From positions 110,632 through 174,631 of the forward strand of contig NZ_JAGGPK010000003.1 of the NCBI RefSeq assembly GCF_018613855.1: a stretch of DNA of 64,000 nucleotides, in the 5' to 3' direction. Made by a program: the position numbers and the translations under genes. This DNA comes from Arthrobacter sp. ISL-30 (GTDB taxonomy: Bacteria; Actinomycetota; Actinomycetes; Actinomycetales; Micrococcaceae). The notes under the pieces were generated by a model. That model was given only the letters and a program-made list of their open reading frames with translations, did not search any database and had not been told where the DNA came from. Below, piece after piece: positions 33,976 through 43,396 of the stretch (position 1 is its first letter; every line of letters begins with the position of its first letter).

Positions 33976-35943
33976 GTGCTGACAATTCTGAAGCGTGTCC
34001 TCGTGGGCCGGCCGTTCCGGAACGAGCGGATGGTCCATACCCTCCTCCCCAAGAGGATCGCGCTGCCTGTTTACGCTTCGGATGCCCTGTCCTCCGTGGC
34101 GTACGCCCCGGACGAAATCCTCCTCACCCTTGCCCTCGCAGGCGTCAGCGCTGTGGCCCTGTCCCCGTGGGTCGGTCTCGCGGTCATGGTTGTCCTGCTG
34201 ACCGTCGTCGCGTCCTACCGCCAGAATGTACATGCCTACCCGTCCGGCGGCGGAGACTACGAGATCGCCAACGTGAACCTTGGCAAGCAGGCCGGGCTCA
34301 CCGTTGCGAGCGCACTCCTGGTCGATTACGTCCTGACAGTCGCGGTGTCGATGTCCTCGGCAGCCACCTACCTTTCTACCGCAGTTCCGGCGCTCCACGG
34401 AGAAGAGGCCCTCATCGCGACCATCGGCGTCGTGATCCTGGCGCTGGCCAACCTGCGGGGCATCAAGGAAGCGGGCCGGGTCTTCGCCGTTCCGACCTAC
34501 ATCTTCATGGCGTCCATCCTCGGCATGACCGCGATCGGCATCTTCCAGGCGATGACCGGGCAGCTTGGCCTGGCACCCTCCGCGGCCTTCGAAATTGTTC
34601 CGGCGCCCGGTTTTGACGAAGGCCTCGTGGGCCTCGCCGGCGCATTCCTTCTACTTCGGGCCTTCTCGTCGGGCGCCGCTGCGTTGACCGGCGTTGAAGC
34701 CATCAGCAACGGGGTGCCCAATTTCAAGCAGCCCAAGAGCAAAAACGCGGCTACAACGTTGCTGCTGCTGGGCGTGATCGCCTCCGCCATGCTCGCCGGC
34801 ATCATCTACCTGGCCAACGCCACAAAGGTCCATATCGTGCTGGATCCGGCGACAGAATTCCTGCTCGACGGCAGGCCCCTCCCGGAGGGGTACATCCAGA
34901 ACCCCGCCATCAGCCAGATCGCGCAGACCATCTTTGGTCCCGGCTCCATTCCGTTCTACATTGTGGTCGCGGCTACCGGAGTTATCCTCGTCTTCGCCTC
35001 CAACACAGCCTTCAACGGCTTCCCGGTCCTGGGTTCCATCCTTGCCCAGGACGGCTACCTGCCACGGCAGCTGAGGACAAGGGGGGACCGGCTCGCCTTC
35101 AGCAACGGCGTGCTGGCCCTCGCCGCAGGCGCTCTCGTGTTGATCCTCGCCTTCAACGCCGACGTCACAAAACTTATCCAGCTATACATCGTGGGCGTCT
35201 TCATCTCCTTCACGGCCAGCCAACTGGGAATGGTGCGGCACTGGGGCCGGGAACTGAAGCTCGCACGGGAAAGGGCTGCACGCCTCAGGATCATCAAGTC
35301 CCGGACTATCAACATGGTGGGTTTCGGGATGACGGCGCTGGTCCTGACCATCGTGCTGGTCACCAAATTCGAACAGGGCGCCTGGATCGCGCTGCTTGCC
35401 ATGTTCGTGCTGTACCTGATCATGTGGAGCATCCGGGCGCACTACGACAACGTGGCCAAAGAGCTGGCCATTGACGAGGATTCCTCCCCGCGGGCATTGC
35501 CAACACGCGTTCATGCCGTAATCCTGGTCTCCCATGTCCGTAAGCCCGTGCTCCGGGCCCTCGCCTACGCCCGGGCATCGAGGCCTTCAAGGCTGGATGC
35601 CATCATCGTAGACATTGATCCGACGGAAACCCAGCAGACCATCCGAGACTGGGAGAAGCTTGAGATTCCGGTGCCCCTCACTGTCCTCGCGAGTCCGTTC
35701 CGTGAAACCGTCACTCCGATCATGGAATACATCAAGAACATGCGGAGGGAATCACCGCGCGACCTCATCGTTGTCTACATCCCCGAGTACGTGGTCGGCA
35801 AATGGTGGGAACAGCTGGTCCATAACCAGACGGCCCTCCGAATCAAGACAAGGCTTCACTTCGAGCCTGGTGTCATGGTGGCAAGCGTCCCTTGGCAGCT
35901 GAAATCCTCTGAAGAAGCCAAGAGCCTCCAGGACCTGACATGA
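33976..35943 (+). CDS. KimA-like potassium importer (APC/KUP superfamily permease)
   Basis: This 655-aa protein has about 12 membrane segments and a C-terminal soluble domain (about residues 500-645). It would usually be labelled an APC amino-acid permease, but it matches B. subtilis KimA (YdaO) as I remember it: SDALSSVAY with Asp36 and Tyr43 at the KimA positions, then AYPSGGGDYEIANVNLG, SSGAAALTGVEAISNGVP, FSNGVLAL and the late HNQTALRIKTRL. KimA is a high-affinity K+/H+ symporter, so potassium import is a strong inference. The divergent RCK pair supports a potassium role. The start GTG 33976 is likely leaderless. The stop overlaps the methyltransferase gene as ATGA. Confidence 0.88.
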   Translation: MLTILKRVLVGRPFRNERMVHTLLPKRIALPVYASDALSSVAYAPDEILLTLALAGVSAVALSPWVGLAVMVVLLTVVASYRQNVHAYPSGGGDYEIANVNLGKQAGLTVASALLVDYVLTVAVSMSSAATYLSTAVPALHGEEALIATIGVVILALANLRGIKEAGRVFAVPTYIFMASILGMTAIGIFQAMTGQLGLAPSAAFEIVPAPGFDEGLVGLAGAFLLLRAFSSGAAALTGVEAISNGVPNFKQPKSKNAATTLLLLGVIASAMLAGIIYLANATKVHIVLDPATEFLLDGRPLPEGYIQNPAISQIAQTIFGPGSIPFYIVVAATGVILVFASNTAFNGFPVLGSILAQDGYLPRQLRTRGDRLAFSNGVLALAAGALVLILAFNADVTKLIQLYIVGVFISFTASQLGMVRHWGRELKLARERAARLRIIKSRTINMVGFGMTALVLTIVLVTKFEQGAWIALLAMFVLYLIMWSIRAHYDNVAKELAIDEDSSPRALPTRVHAVILVSHVRKPVLRALAYARASRPSRLDAIIVDIDPTETQQTIRDWEKLEIPVPLTVLASPFRETVTPIMEYIKNMRRESPRDLIVVYIPEYVVGKWWEQLVHNQTALRIKTRLHFEPGVMVASVPWQLKSSEEAKSLQDLT

Positions 35944-37331
35944 CCCCCCACACTAATTCGCCCGACACTTCCGGTTACACCTCTGCTGCCCTGCCAACCA
36001 CCTCGGCAGGAACGGAAATGGTGGTTGAAATCGGCCCCATTGCGCACGGCGGCCATTTCGTTGCCCGGCATGAAGGCAGGGTGATCTTCGTCCGCCATGG
36101 CATCCCCGGTGAGAGGGTGCGCATACGCCTGACCGACGCCGGAGAGGCGTCGCGCTTCTGGCGAGCCGACGTCGTCGAGGTCCTTGAACCATCACCGGAC
36201 CGAGTGCCCCACGTCTGGGACCTGGCAGATTCGGTTGCTGCCTGGCAGGCCGGCGGTCCTCCCGTGGGCGGTGCGGAACTGGGGCACATTTCCCTCCAGA
36301 GGCAGCGTGCCCTGAAGGCCGAGGTGCTCGCCGAACAGCTAAAGCGGCTCGCCGGAATCGAACTCCTGACCGAGGTCGAGGCGGTGGGAGCTGCAGCAGG
36401 AAGCAGTGCCGACAACGGACTCGGCTGGCGTACCCGGGCAAGTTTCGCCGTCACGCCGGGCGGCCATCTGGGCATGCACCCCCACCGCTCCGACGTCGTT
36501 ATCCCTGTCAGGGACATGCCTCTGGCGAGTTCCGGAATCAATGACCTCAGGCTCTGGGAAGCCGAGCTGAATGGAATAGGCCGCGTGGAAGTGGCCGCCC
36601 CGGCTAACGGCTCGCGGCCCCTGGTGTTGCTGGCCCCGTCGGAGGGGATGCGCCCAAAGAGACTCAATGCCCTGCTGGCCCGCCTTCCCCAGGACATATC
36701 CGTGGCTACCTTCGATCCCGAAAAGGGTGAAGTGCTGCAGCTCCGCGGGCGTACCTGGGTGCAGGAAAGTGCCGCGGGGCACGAATACCGGGTCACCGGC
36801 GAGGGCTTCTGGCAGATCCACAAGGATGCTCCCGAGACGCTGGTGGGAGCGGTAAGGGACTTCCTGCACGACGGCGGGTATCTCGCCTCGGGAGCCGTCG
36901 TTGCCGATCTGTACGCGGGAGCAGGATTGTTTACGGCACCCCTTGCCGATGCAGTAGGGGTCACCGGATCCGTGCTCTCGGTGGAGGGGTCTCCCGGCAC
37001 CAGCCGTGATGCCCGCAAGAACCTGCATGGCCAGCCGCAGGTGGAAATCGTCCAGGGTCGCGTCGAACGGATCCTCCGCCAGCGCGCCCGAAGCTTCGAT
37101 TCCCTCATCCTGGACCCGCCCCGCGCCGGGGCAGGCAAGAACGTGGTGAACCAGCTGATTGCCACCGGACCGCGCGCGGTGGCCTATGTGTCGTGTGATC
37201 CGGCTTCTTTTGCGCGTGATCTCGGTTACTTCCAGCAGGGCGGGTGGCGGTTGGAGCGTCTGCGCGCCTTCGATCTTTATCCGCACACCCACCATCTGGA
37301 AACTGTTGCCCTGTTGGTGCCCGAATCCTAA
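35940..37331 (+). CDS. TrmA/RumA-family RNA methyltransferase with TRAM domain
   Basis: This 463-aa SAM-dependent uracil-C5-type RNA methyltransferase starts with a Thr/Ser-rich leader. A TRAM RNA-binding domain follows (about 23-85; VVEIGPIAHGGHFVARHEGR). The Rossmann methyltransferase region begins at VVADLYAGAGLFTAPLA (about 320). The nucleophile lies in AYVSCDPASFARDL (Cys near 420), and HHLETVALL closes the fold. The [4Fe-4S] Cys cluster of RumA/RlmD (CGGC region) is absent: the equivalent stretch reads AGGPPVGGAELGH. It overlaps the KimA-like gene by 4 bp. The RNA target and position are not known. Confidence 0.9.
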   Translation: MTPHTNSPDTSGYTSAALPTTSAGTEMVVEIGPIAHGGHFVARHEGRVIFVRHGIPGERVRIRLTDAGEASRFWRADVVEVLEPSPDRVPHVWDLADSVAAWQAGGPPVGGAELGHISLQRQRALKAEVLAEQLKRLAGIELLTEVEAVGAAAGSSADNGLGWRTRASFAVTPGGHLGMHPHRSDVVIPVRDMPLASSGINDLRLWEAELNGIGRVEVAAPANGSRPLVLLAPSEGMRPKRLNALLARLPQDISVATFDPEKGEVLQLRGRTWVQESAAGHEYRVTGEGFWQIHKDAPETLVGAVRDFLHDGGYLASGAVVADLYAGAGLFTAPLADAVGVTGSVLSVEGSPGTSRDARKNLHGQPQVEIVQGRVERILRQRARSFDSLILDPPRAGAGKNVVNQLIATGPRAVAYVSCDPASFARDLGYFQQGGWRLERLRAFDLYPHTHHLETVALLVPES

Positions 37332-37512
37332 GGCCCCCTGTGCGGGAACTATGGATGGGCGGGCGCCGTGGGGCCGCCGTGAGGACATGCGCCGGGGGTG
37401 CCGCAGGCCCTGCCCCAAAAGCCTTGTTGGCACTACGATGGGGCTGATAGCCGGGGCTGATGGTCCCGGGTCGCGCCAGTGTATTCGGCTGCCCCTGTGC
37501 CCCGCCTCAAAG

Positions 37513-37526
37513 TAAGGCACGCCTAA
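37513..37526. promoter_or_regulatory. Possible iron-box upstream of aconitase
   Basis: TAAGGC-AC-GCCTAA pairs at 5 of 6 positions and lies 57 bp before the acnA start. It partly resembles DtxR/IdeR/DmdR boxes (about 12 of 19 positions by eye). Aconitase is an Fe-S enzyme, so iron control is plausible, but the match is weak. Confidence 0.35.
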
Positions 37527-37582
37527 CTAGCAAGCGGTCAACCGCGCGACAAAGATGAAACTGTTGCGAGAGGAGTCCTGCC

Positions 37583-40390
37583 ATGAGCACTGTGGACAGC
37601 TTCGGTTCCAAAGGCGTACTGAATGTAGCCGGCACCGATTATGAAATTTTCCGGTTGAACTCCATAGAAGGCGCCCAAAGCCTTCCGTTCAGCCTTAAGG
37701 TATTGCTTGAAAACCTCCTGCGGACCGAGGATGGCGCCAATATTACGGCTGACCACGTCCGCGCCCTGGCCGGCTGGGATCCCAATGCCGAGCCCGACAC
37801 CGAGATCCAGTTCACCCCGGCCCGCGTCATCATGCAGGACTTCACTGGCGTCCCCTGCGTCGTTGACCTGGCCACCATGCGCGAAGCCGTCAAGGACCTC
37901 GGCGGCGACCCCAAGCGGGTCAATCCGCTGGCACCCGCGGAAATGGTCATCGACCACTCGGTGCAGATCGACGCTTTCGGAAACTCCGGCGCACTGGAGC
38001 GCAACATGGAGATCGAATACCAGCGCAACGGTGAGCGCTACCAGTTCCTGCGCTGGGGCCAGACCGCGTTCGACGACTTCAAAGTTGTCCCGCCGGGAAC
38101 CGGCATCGTCCACCAGGTCAACATCGAATACCTGGCACGCACCATCATGACCCGTGAAGTGGACGGCGTCGTGCGCGCCTACCCGGACACCTGCGTGGGC
38201 ACCGACTCGCACACCACCATGGTCAACGGCCTGGGTGTCCTTGGCTGGGGCGTTGGCGGCATTGAAGCCGAAGCTGCCATGCTCGGCCAGCCGGTCTCGA
38301 TGCTGATCCCGCGCGTCGTTGGCTTCAAGCTCAGCGGCAGCATCCCCGCCGGCGCCACTGCTACGGACGTCGTGCTGACTATCACCGAAATGCTGCGCAA
38401 GCACGGCGTCGTTGGCAAGTTCGTGGAGTTCTACGGTGAAGGCGTGGCCGCCGTGCCGCTGGCCAACCGCGCCACGATCGGTAACATGAGCCCGGAATTC
38501 GGTTCCACGGCAGCCATGTTCCCCATCGACGACGTCACCCTCGACTACCTTCGCCTGACTGGCCGCTCCGAGGAAAACGTAGCCCTCGTCGAGGCCTACA
38601 CCAAGGAACAGGGCCTCTGGCACGATCCCTCCCGCGAACTGCGCTTCTCGGAGTTCATCGAACTGGACCTGTCCACTGTGGTCCCGTCCATCTCCGGCCC
38701 GAAGCGTCCCCAGGACCGCATCGAGCTCAGCGATGCCAAGGAGCAGTTCCGCAAGGACATCCACAACTATGTCGCCATTGAAGACGGCAGCGTGGATGAG
38801 TCACTCGAGGAGTCCTTCCCGGCATCCGACGCTCCGTCCTTCACCCATGCAGACGCGCACGCCACGGAGACGTCGCGGGTTGAGTCGGCAGCCGAAGGTG
38901 CCGAGGGCCGCCCGTCCTCGCCGGCGCACGTGGTAACTGCGGACGGCCGCGAATTCGAGCTGGACCACGGGGCAGTTTCGATCGCCTCGATCACCTCCTG
39001 CACCAACACCTCGAACCCCTCGGTGATGCTGGCCGCCGCGTTGCTGGCGCGCAACGCCGTCGACAAGGGCCTCACCGCCAAGCCATGGGTCAAGACCTCG
39101 GTTGCCCCGGGCTCCAAGGTTGTCACCGACTACTACGAGAAGTCAGGCCTGACCCCCTACCTGGAGAAGCTTGGCTTCTACATCGTCGGCTATGGCTGCG
39201 CCACCTGCATCGGCAACTCCGGTCCGCTGGAGCCCGAGATCTCCGAGGCCATCCAGGCCAACGACCTCTCCGTGACCGCGGTGCTCTCCGGAAACCGCAA
39301 CTTCGAAGGCCGCATCAACCCGGACGTCAAGATGAACTACCTGGCTTCTCCGCCGCTGGTCATCGCCTATGCCCTTGCCGGCACCATGGACTTCGACTTC
39401 GACACCGATGCCCTGGGCAAGGACGAAGCCGGAAACGACGTCTTCCTCAAGGACATCTGGCCGAACCCGGTTGAGGTCCAGCAGGTCATCGACTCCTCCA
39501 TCGACGAAGGCATGTTTGCCAAGGGCTACGAGGGCGTCTTCGACGGCGACGAGCGCTGGAAGGCCCTCGACACCCCGGCCGGCGACACCTTCGCCTGGGA
39601 TCCGAACTCCACCTATGTCCGGAAGCCTCCGTACTTCGAAGGCATGAAGGCCCAGCCGGACCCGGTCAGCGACATTACCGGTGCCCGAGTCCTGCTGAAG
39701 CTTGGGGACTCCGTGACCACGGACCACATTTCCCCGGCCGGCTCCTTCAAGTCGGACACCCCTGCGGGACAGTACCTCCTCGCCAACGGCGTAGAGCGCA
39801 AGGACTTCAACTCCTACGGCTCCCGCCGTGGCAACCACGAGGTCATGATCCGCGGAACGTTCGCGAACATCCGTATCAAGAACCAGCTCCTGGACGGCGT
39901 CGAGGGTGGCTTCACCCGGGACTTCACCCAGGACGGCGGCCCGCAGGCTTACGTCTACGACGCCGCGCAGAACTACCAGGCAGCCGGTACCCCGCTGGTG
40001 GTCCTGGCCGGCAAGGAATACGGCTCCGGCTCGTCCCGCGACTGGGCAGCCAAGGGAACCGCACTCCTCGGTGTCAAGGCGGTCGTCGCCGAAAGCTATG
40101 AGCGCATCCACCGCTCCAACCTGATCGGCATGGGCGTCCTGCCCCTGCAGTACCCGGCCGGTGAATCCGCCGCGACGCTGGGCCTGACCGGAACCGAGAC
40201 CTTCGCGGTCGAGGGCGTCACGGCGCTGAACAACGGCACTACCCCGAAGACGCTCAAGGTCATCGCGACGGCCGAGGACGGCACCACCAAGTCCTTCGAC
40301 GCGGTCCTGCGCATCGACACCCCGGGCGAGGCTGACTACTACCGCAACGGCGGTATCCTGCAGTACGTGCTGCGCCAAATTTCGGCATAA
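37583..40390 (+). CDS. acnA: Aconitate hydratase (AcnA type)
   Basis: This 935-aa TCA-cycle enzyme interconverts citrate and isocitrate. The [4Fe-4S] ligands are Cys near 472 in SCTNTSNPS and Cys near 538 and 541 in [10 protein letters not shown]. The [15 protein letters not shown] block precedes the linker and the C-terminal swivel domain starts around residue 720 ([11 protein letters not shown] region). An actinobacterial insert (about 395-455) contains [16 protein letters not shown], the SFPASD motif also found in small stand-alone proteins. ATG 37583 follows GAGAGGAG. It appears monocistronic, closed by a strong hairpin. No acnR-type TetR gene lies beside it. A weak iron box precedes it. 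Confidence 0.97.
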   Translation: MSTVDSFGSKGVLNVAGTDYEIFRLNSIEGAQSLPFSLKVLLENLLRTEDGANITADHVRALAGWDPNAEPDTEIQFTPARVIMQDFTGVPCVVDLATMREAVKDLGGDPKRVNPLAPAEMVIDHSVQIDAFGNSGALERNMEIEYQRNGERYQFLRWGQTAFDDFKVVPPGTGIVHQVNIEYLARTIMTREVDGVVRAYPDTCVGTDSHTTMVNGLGVLGWGVGGIEAEAAMLGQPVSMLIPRVVGFKLSGSIPAGATATDVVLTITEMLRKHGVVGKFVEFYGEGVAAVPLANRATIGNMSPEFGSTAAMFPIDDVTLDYLRLTGRSEENVALVEAYTKEQGLWHDPSRELRFSEFIELDLSTVVPSISGPKRPQDRIELSDAKEQFRKDIHNYVAIEDGSVDESLEESFPASDAPSFTHADAHATETSRVESAAEGAEGRPSSPAHVVTADGREFELDHGAVSIASITSCTNTSNPSVMLAAALLARNAVDKGLTAKPWVKTSVAPGSKVVTDYYEKSGLTPYLEKLGFYIVGYGCATCIGNSGPLEPEISEAIQANDLSVTAVLSGNRNFEGRINPDVKMNYLASPPLVIAYALAGTMDFDFDTDALGKDEAGNDVFLKDIWPNPVEVQQVIDSSIDEGMFAKGYEGVFDGDERWKALDTPAGDTFAWDPNSTYVRKPPYFEGMKAQPDPVSDITGARVLLKLGDSVTTDHISPAGSFKSDTPAGQYLLANGVERKDFNSYGSRRGNHEVMIRGTFANIRIKNQLLDGVEGGFTRDFTQDGGPQAYVYDAAQNYQAAGTPLVVLAGKEYGSGSSRDWAAKGTALLGVKAVVAESYERIHRSNLIGMGVLPLQYPAGESAATLGLTGTETFAVEGVTALNNGTTPKTLKVIATAEDGTTKSFDAVLRIDTPGEADYYRNGGILQYVLRQISA

Positions 40391-40412
40391 GGGAATCCTC
40401 GACGACGTCGAA

Positions 40413-40453
40413 CCAGCAGCCCCGGCAGGTCACGAACCAGCCGGGGCTGCTGG
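40413..40453 (+). terminator. Rho-independent terminator after acnA
   Basis: CCAGCAGCCCCGGC pairs perfectly with GCCGGGGCTGCTGG around a 13-nt loop, followed by CTTTCC. It separates acnA from dxs. Confidence 0.88.
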
Positions 40454-40525
40454 CTTTCCGGGGTTGGGGGTACAGCCCGAGGCGTTAGAGTTAAAAGGCA
40501 TGTCTATCACCCTAAGGAGGGGCCG

Positions 40526-42499
40526 TTGGGAATCTTGGAGACAATCCGGAGTCCGCAGGACCTGAGCAAACTGTCCCAGGCGCAGCTGGACCAGCTTGCC
40601 GGCGAAATCAGGGAGTTCCTGATTTCCAACGTGTCACAGACTGGCGGGCACCTGGGTCCCAACCTGGGTGTCGTCGAGCTCACGCTTGCGGTCCACAGAA
40701 TCTTTGATTCCCCGCGGGACAGCGTCGTTTTTGACACGGGCCATCAGTCCTACGTCCACAAGCTCCTGACCGGTCGGCAGGATTTCAGCACCCTGCGCCA
40801 ACAGGGCGGCCTCTCCGGCTACCCTGACCGTGGCGAGTCGGAGCACGACATCGTGGAGAGCTCCCACGCCTCCTCCTCACTGTCATGGGCCGACGGCATC
40901 TCGCGCGCCCGGATGCTCACGGGCGACGGCGACCGCTACGTGATTGCCGTCGTCGGCGATGGCGCCCTGACCGGCGGAATGGCCTGGGAGGCCATCAATA
41001 ACATCGCCGCGGACAAGCGCCGCAGGGTGGTGATTGTTGTCAACGACAACGGCCGCTCCTACGCACCCACGGTGGGAGGCTTTGCCGACTACCTGGCCTC
41101 GCTGCGTCCCACCATCGACTCCTTGCGCACAGCTCCTGCCTACGAAGTGGCCCTGGACTGGTGGAAGAAGAGGCTCCAGAGCGGCGGCCCGCTGGGGCAG
41201 TTCACCTACAAGAGCCTGCATGCCATGAAGAAGGGCATCAAGGACTGGTGGGCTCCCCAGGGTATGTTCGAGGACCTCGGCATGAAGTACATCGGTCCTG
41301 TGGACGGCCACAACCTCCAGGCCATGGAGAACGCCCTGACCACCGCGCGCAACTACGGCGGCCCCGTCATCGTGCATGCGATGACGGAGAAGGGCCACGG
41401 CTACGCCCCCGCACGCGCGCACGAAGACGACCAGTTCCACGCTGTAGGCGTCATCGATCCCGAAACGGGGGAGCCCACCGGCTCTCCGGGCGCCGAGTCA
41501 TGGACATCGGTTTTTGCCGATGAAATAGCCGAGATCGCCGACGAGCGTGAGGACATCGTCGGCATCACCGGTGCCATGCTCATTCCGGTCGGCCTTCACA
41601 AGTTCGCCCAACGCCACCCGTCGCGGGTCTTCGACGTCGGAATCGCCGAACAGCACGCCCTGACCTCTGCGGCGGGAATGGCCTTCGGCGGGCTGCATCC
41701 CGTCGTCGCCGTCTACGCTACGTTCCTCAACAGGGCCTTTGACCAGCTCCTCATGGATGTGGCGCTCCACAAAGCCGGCGTCACTGTGGTCCTGGACCGT
41801 GCAGGGGTCACTGGCCCCGACGGCGCCAGTCATCACGGCATGTGGGATATGGCCATGGTCCAGATCGTCCCCGGGCTCCACCTGGCCGCCCCTAGGGACG
41901 CCACCAGGCTCCGTGAAGAGCTTCGTGAAGCTGTGGCCGTCAACGATGCACCCACGGTGGTCCGATTCTCGAAGGGCAGCGTTGGCAGCGAGGTCGAAGC
42001 CCTGCAACGCCTCCATGATGGCGTCGACATCCTTGCCCGCCGCCCGGAAGGTTCCACCGAGAACGATGTGCTGATTGTCAGCGTGGGGGCAATGTCCGAA
42101 CTCTCCCTTGACGTCGCATCCCGCCTGGGAGCCCAAGGCATCAGCTCCACAGTGGTGGACCCTCGCTGGGTACTGCCGGTCCGCAAATCGATCATCGCCC
42201 TCGCCGCCCGGCACCGCCTCGTGATCTGCATCGAGGACGGCGTACGCGCCGGAGGCGTAGGTTCCAGGATCCGCCAGGAGATGCGCGCAGCGGGCGTGGA
42301 TACTGCCCTGAACGAAGTCGGGCTGCCGGTCGAGTTCCTGGACCACGGCACCCGCAAGCAGATCCTGGAACGGGTGGGGCTGACCGCACAGCAAATCACG
42401 CACGACGTCGTGGCCCAAGTCCTTGGCACCAAGGTGCCTTTCGCCCGGCCGCTCCCGGGGCAGGAACACCCCACCACGGGAAGCCTGCCCAAACTATGA
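40526..42499 (+). CDS. dxs: 1-deoxy-D-xylulose-5-phosphate synthase
   Basis: This 657-aa thiamine-diphosphate enzyme joins pyruvate and glyceraldehyde-3-phosphate in the first step of the MEP isoprenoid pathway. The N-terminal domain shows [13 protein letters not shown] (about residue 72) and [15 protein letters not shown] (about 112). [16 protein letters not shown] (about 148) is the ThDP/Mg site. The transketolase-like second domain carries [15 protein letters not shown] (about 370). The start is TTG 40526 behind a strong AAGGAGG site with 5-nt spacing; later ATGs would remove conserved sequence. Only 7 bp separate its stop from the next ATG, so a small operon with the 186-aa protein is likely. 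Confidence 0.97.
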   Translation: MGILETIRSPQDLSKLSQAQLDQLAGEIREFLISNVSQTGGHLGPNLGVVELTLAVHRIFDSPRDSVVFDTGHQSYVHKLLTGRQDFSTLRQQGGLSGYPDRGESEHDIVESSHASSSLSWADGISRARMLTGDGDRYVIAVVGDGALTGGMAWEAINNIAADKRRRVVIVVNDNGRSYAPTVGGFADYLASLRPTIDSLRTAPAYEVALDWWKKRLQSGGPLGQFTYKSLHAMKKGIKDWWAPQGMFEDLGMKYIGPVDGHNLQAMENALTTARNYGGPVIVHAMTEKGHGYAPARAHEDDQFHAVGVIDPETGEPTGSPGAESWTSVFADEIAEIADEREDIVGITGAMLIPVGLHKFAQRHPSRVFDVGIAEQHALTSAAGMAFGGLHPVVAVYATFLNRAFDQLLMDVALHKAGVTVVLDRAGVTGPDGASHHGMWDMAMVQIVPGLHLAAPRDATRLREELREAVAVNDAPTVVRFSKGSVGSEVEALQRLHDGVDILARRPEGSTENDVLIVSVGAMSELSLDVASRLGAQGISSTVVDPRWVLPVRKSIIALAARHRLVICIEDGVRAGGVGSRIRQEMRAAGVDTALNEVGLPVEFLDHGTRKQILERVGLTAQQITHDVVAQVLGTKVPFARPLPGQEHPTTGSLPKL

Positions 42500-42506
42500 G
42501 GATCAC

Positions 42507-43067
42507 ATGAGCGGCATCATCCGTGTATATAAGCGCGACGACGACGGCACCCTTCGCTTCAGGGAAGCATGGGTCGACGAGGAATTCGGCCAATTCGTGG
42601 TAAATCACGGGGCTGTCGGGCACCAGAGCGAAACGGATGCCACCGACGTCGACGGCGAAGATGCGGGGAACGGCCTTATGGAGGCGTTTGCAGCGCAGTG
42701 CCAGGAAGACGGCTTTTCGGAGATCCCGCAGGAAGAACAGCACTGGGTGGTTGCCCAGTTCGCGCTCAAATCCAAGGACGGCACTGAGCGGGACAAGTAC
42801 CTCGAACGCAAGGCCACGGCAGCCCTCACCGGTCATCTGGCATGGCGTGGACTTGGTACCGTGGAACGCTCTGAGATCGCAGACTCGCGGCTCAACATTT
42901 TCTGCCTCTGCCCGGACGTCAACAAGGCCGTGAACGCCATCAAGGTCTGCATCCGCGGGGAGGACCTGGACTTTACCAAGCTCAGCATCGGCGCCGCACC
43001 CTTCGGGGACACGTCGACTTTCAAGGCCAAGCACTCGCCCAAAGCAGGCGCTGGCTTTACCCTCTAA
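42507..43067 (+). CDS. Conserved hypothetical protein (186 aa) downstream of dxs
   Basis: I do not recognise a named family. It starts MSGIIRVYKRDDDGTLRFRE. The first half is acidic with a compact pattern of alternating hydrophobic residues (WVDEEFGQFVVNHGAVGH), and the second half contains RLNIFCLCPDVNKAVNAIKVCI, a small Cys-rich segment (about 130-150). It is predicted soluble, with no signal peptide or membrane segment. ATG 42507 follows TGAGGA. It lies 7 bp after dxs and 32 bp before the small HhH gene, which suggests one transcript dxs-unknown-HhH. Confidence 0.75.
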   Translation: MSGIIRVYKRDDDGTLRFREAWVDEEFGQFVVNHGAVGHQSETDATDVDGEDAGNGLMEAFAAQCQEDGFSEIPQEEQHWVVAQFALKSKDGTERDKYLERKATAALTGHLAWRGLGTVERSEIADSRLNIFCLCPDVNKAVNAIKVCIRGEDLDFTKLSIGAAPFGDTSTFKAKHSPKAGAGFTL

Positions 43068-43099
43068 GAAACACCCGGCGATACCAGGAGGGCACATTC

Positions 43100-43318
43100 A
43101 TGGCTAGACGAAGCAATTGGCCCGGACACACCCCCCTGCCCAAAGGCCTGTCGGCGCCCGCGCGAAGGGCCCTTGCGCATGAGGGGATTGAAACCCTCGA
43201 GCAGCTGGTGGACTACGGCGAGAAGGAGACTGCCGCACTGCATGGCATCGGCCCCACCGCCATGGCCCAGCTTCAGGAGGCCATGGATGACCAGGGGTTG
43301 TCCTTCAATCCTTCCTGA
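43100..43318 (+). CDS. Small helix-hairpin-helix protein resembling RNA polymerase alpha-CTD
   Basis: This 72-aa basic-then-acidic protein has a core GLSAPARRALAHEGIETL followed by EQLVDYGEKETAALHGIGPTA. This pattern, helix then hairpin HGIGPTAMAQLQEAM, closely resembles the C-terminal domain of the RNA polymerase alpha subunit (LTVRSYNCL...GIHTVGELV...FGAKSIEEV). It is a stand-alone copy of the DNA- and sigma-contacting fold. Function is unproven; a DNA-binding role is inferred. ATG 43100 follows an AGGAGGG site. The stop lies inside an exact 18-bp tandem duplication, giving a second in-frame TGA downstream. Confidence 0.82.
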   Translation: MARRSNWPGHTPLPKGLSAPARRALAHEGIETLEQLVDYGEKETAALHGIGPTAMAQLQEAMDDQGLSFNPS

Positions 43319-43342
43319 CCGGCCAATCCTTCCTGACCGGCC
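43307..43342 (+). repeat. Exact 18-bp tandem duplication at the HhH-gene stop
   Basis: AATCCTTCCTGACCGGCC occurs twice without mismatch (43307-43324 and 43325-43342). The first copy contains the TGA stop (43316-43318); the second supplies another in-frame TGA (43334-43336). Confidence 0.95.
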
Positions 43343-43384
43343 CCGAACCACACCCGGCCCCCAAACAACATCAGTACCCCGGTA

Positions 43385-43390
43385 TAGGGT
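43385..43390 (+). promoter_or_regulatory. Candidate -10 box for a leaderless aldo/keto reductase transcript
   Basis: TAGGGT ends 6 nt before ATG 43397; the overlapping TATAGG (43383-43388) is an alternative. No ribosome site stands between the box and the ATG (GAATCC). Confidence 0.5.
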
Positions 43391-43396
43391 GAATCC

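Noticed and set aside
35975..37520. Two long minus-strand frames opposite the RNA methyltransferase
   Set aside because: Antisense shadows; low-complexity Ser/Arg-rich translation and no ribosome site, while the plus strand has a clear TRAM/methyltransferase protein.
37538..40378. Minus-strand frames of about 410 codons opposite acnA
   Set aside because: Shadows of aconitase codon bias; no recognisable protein.
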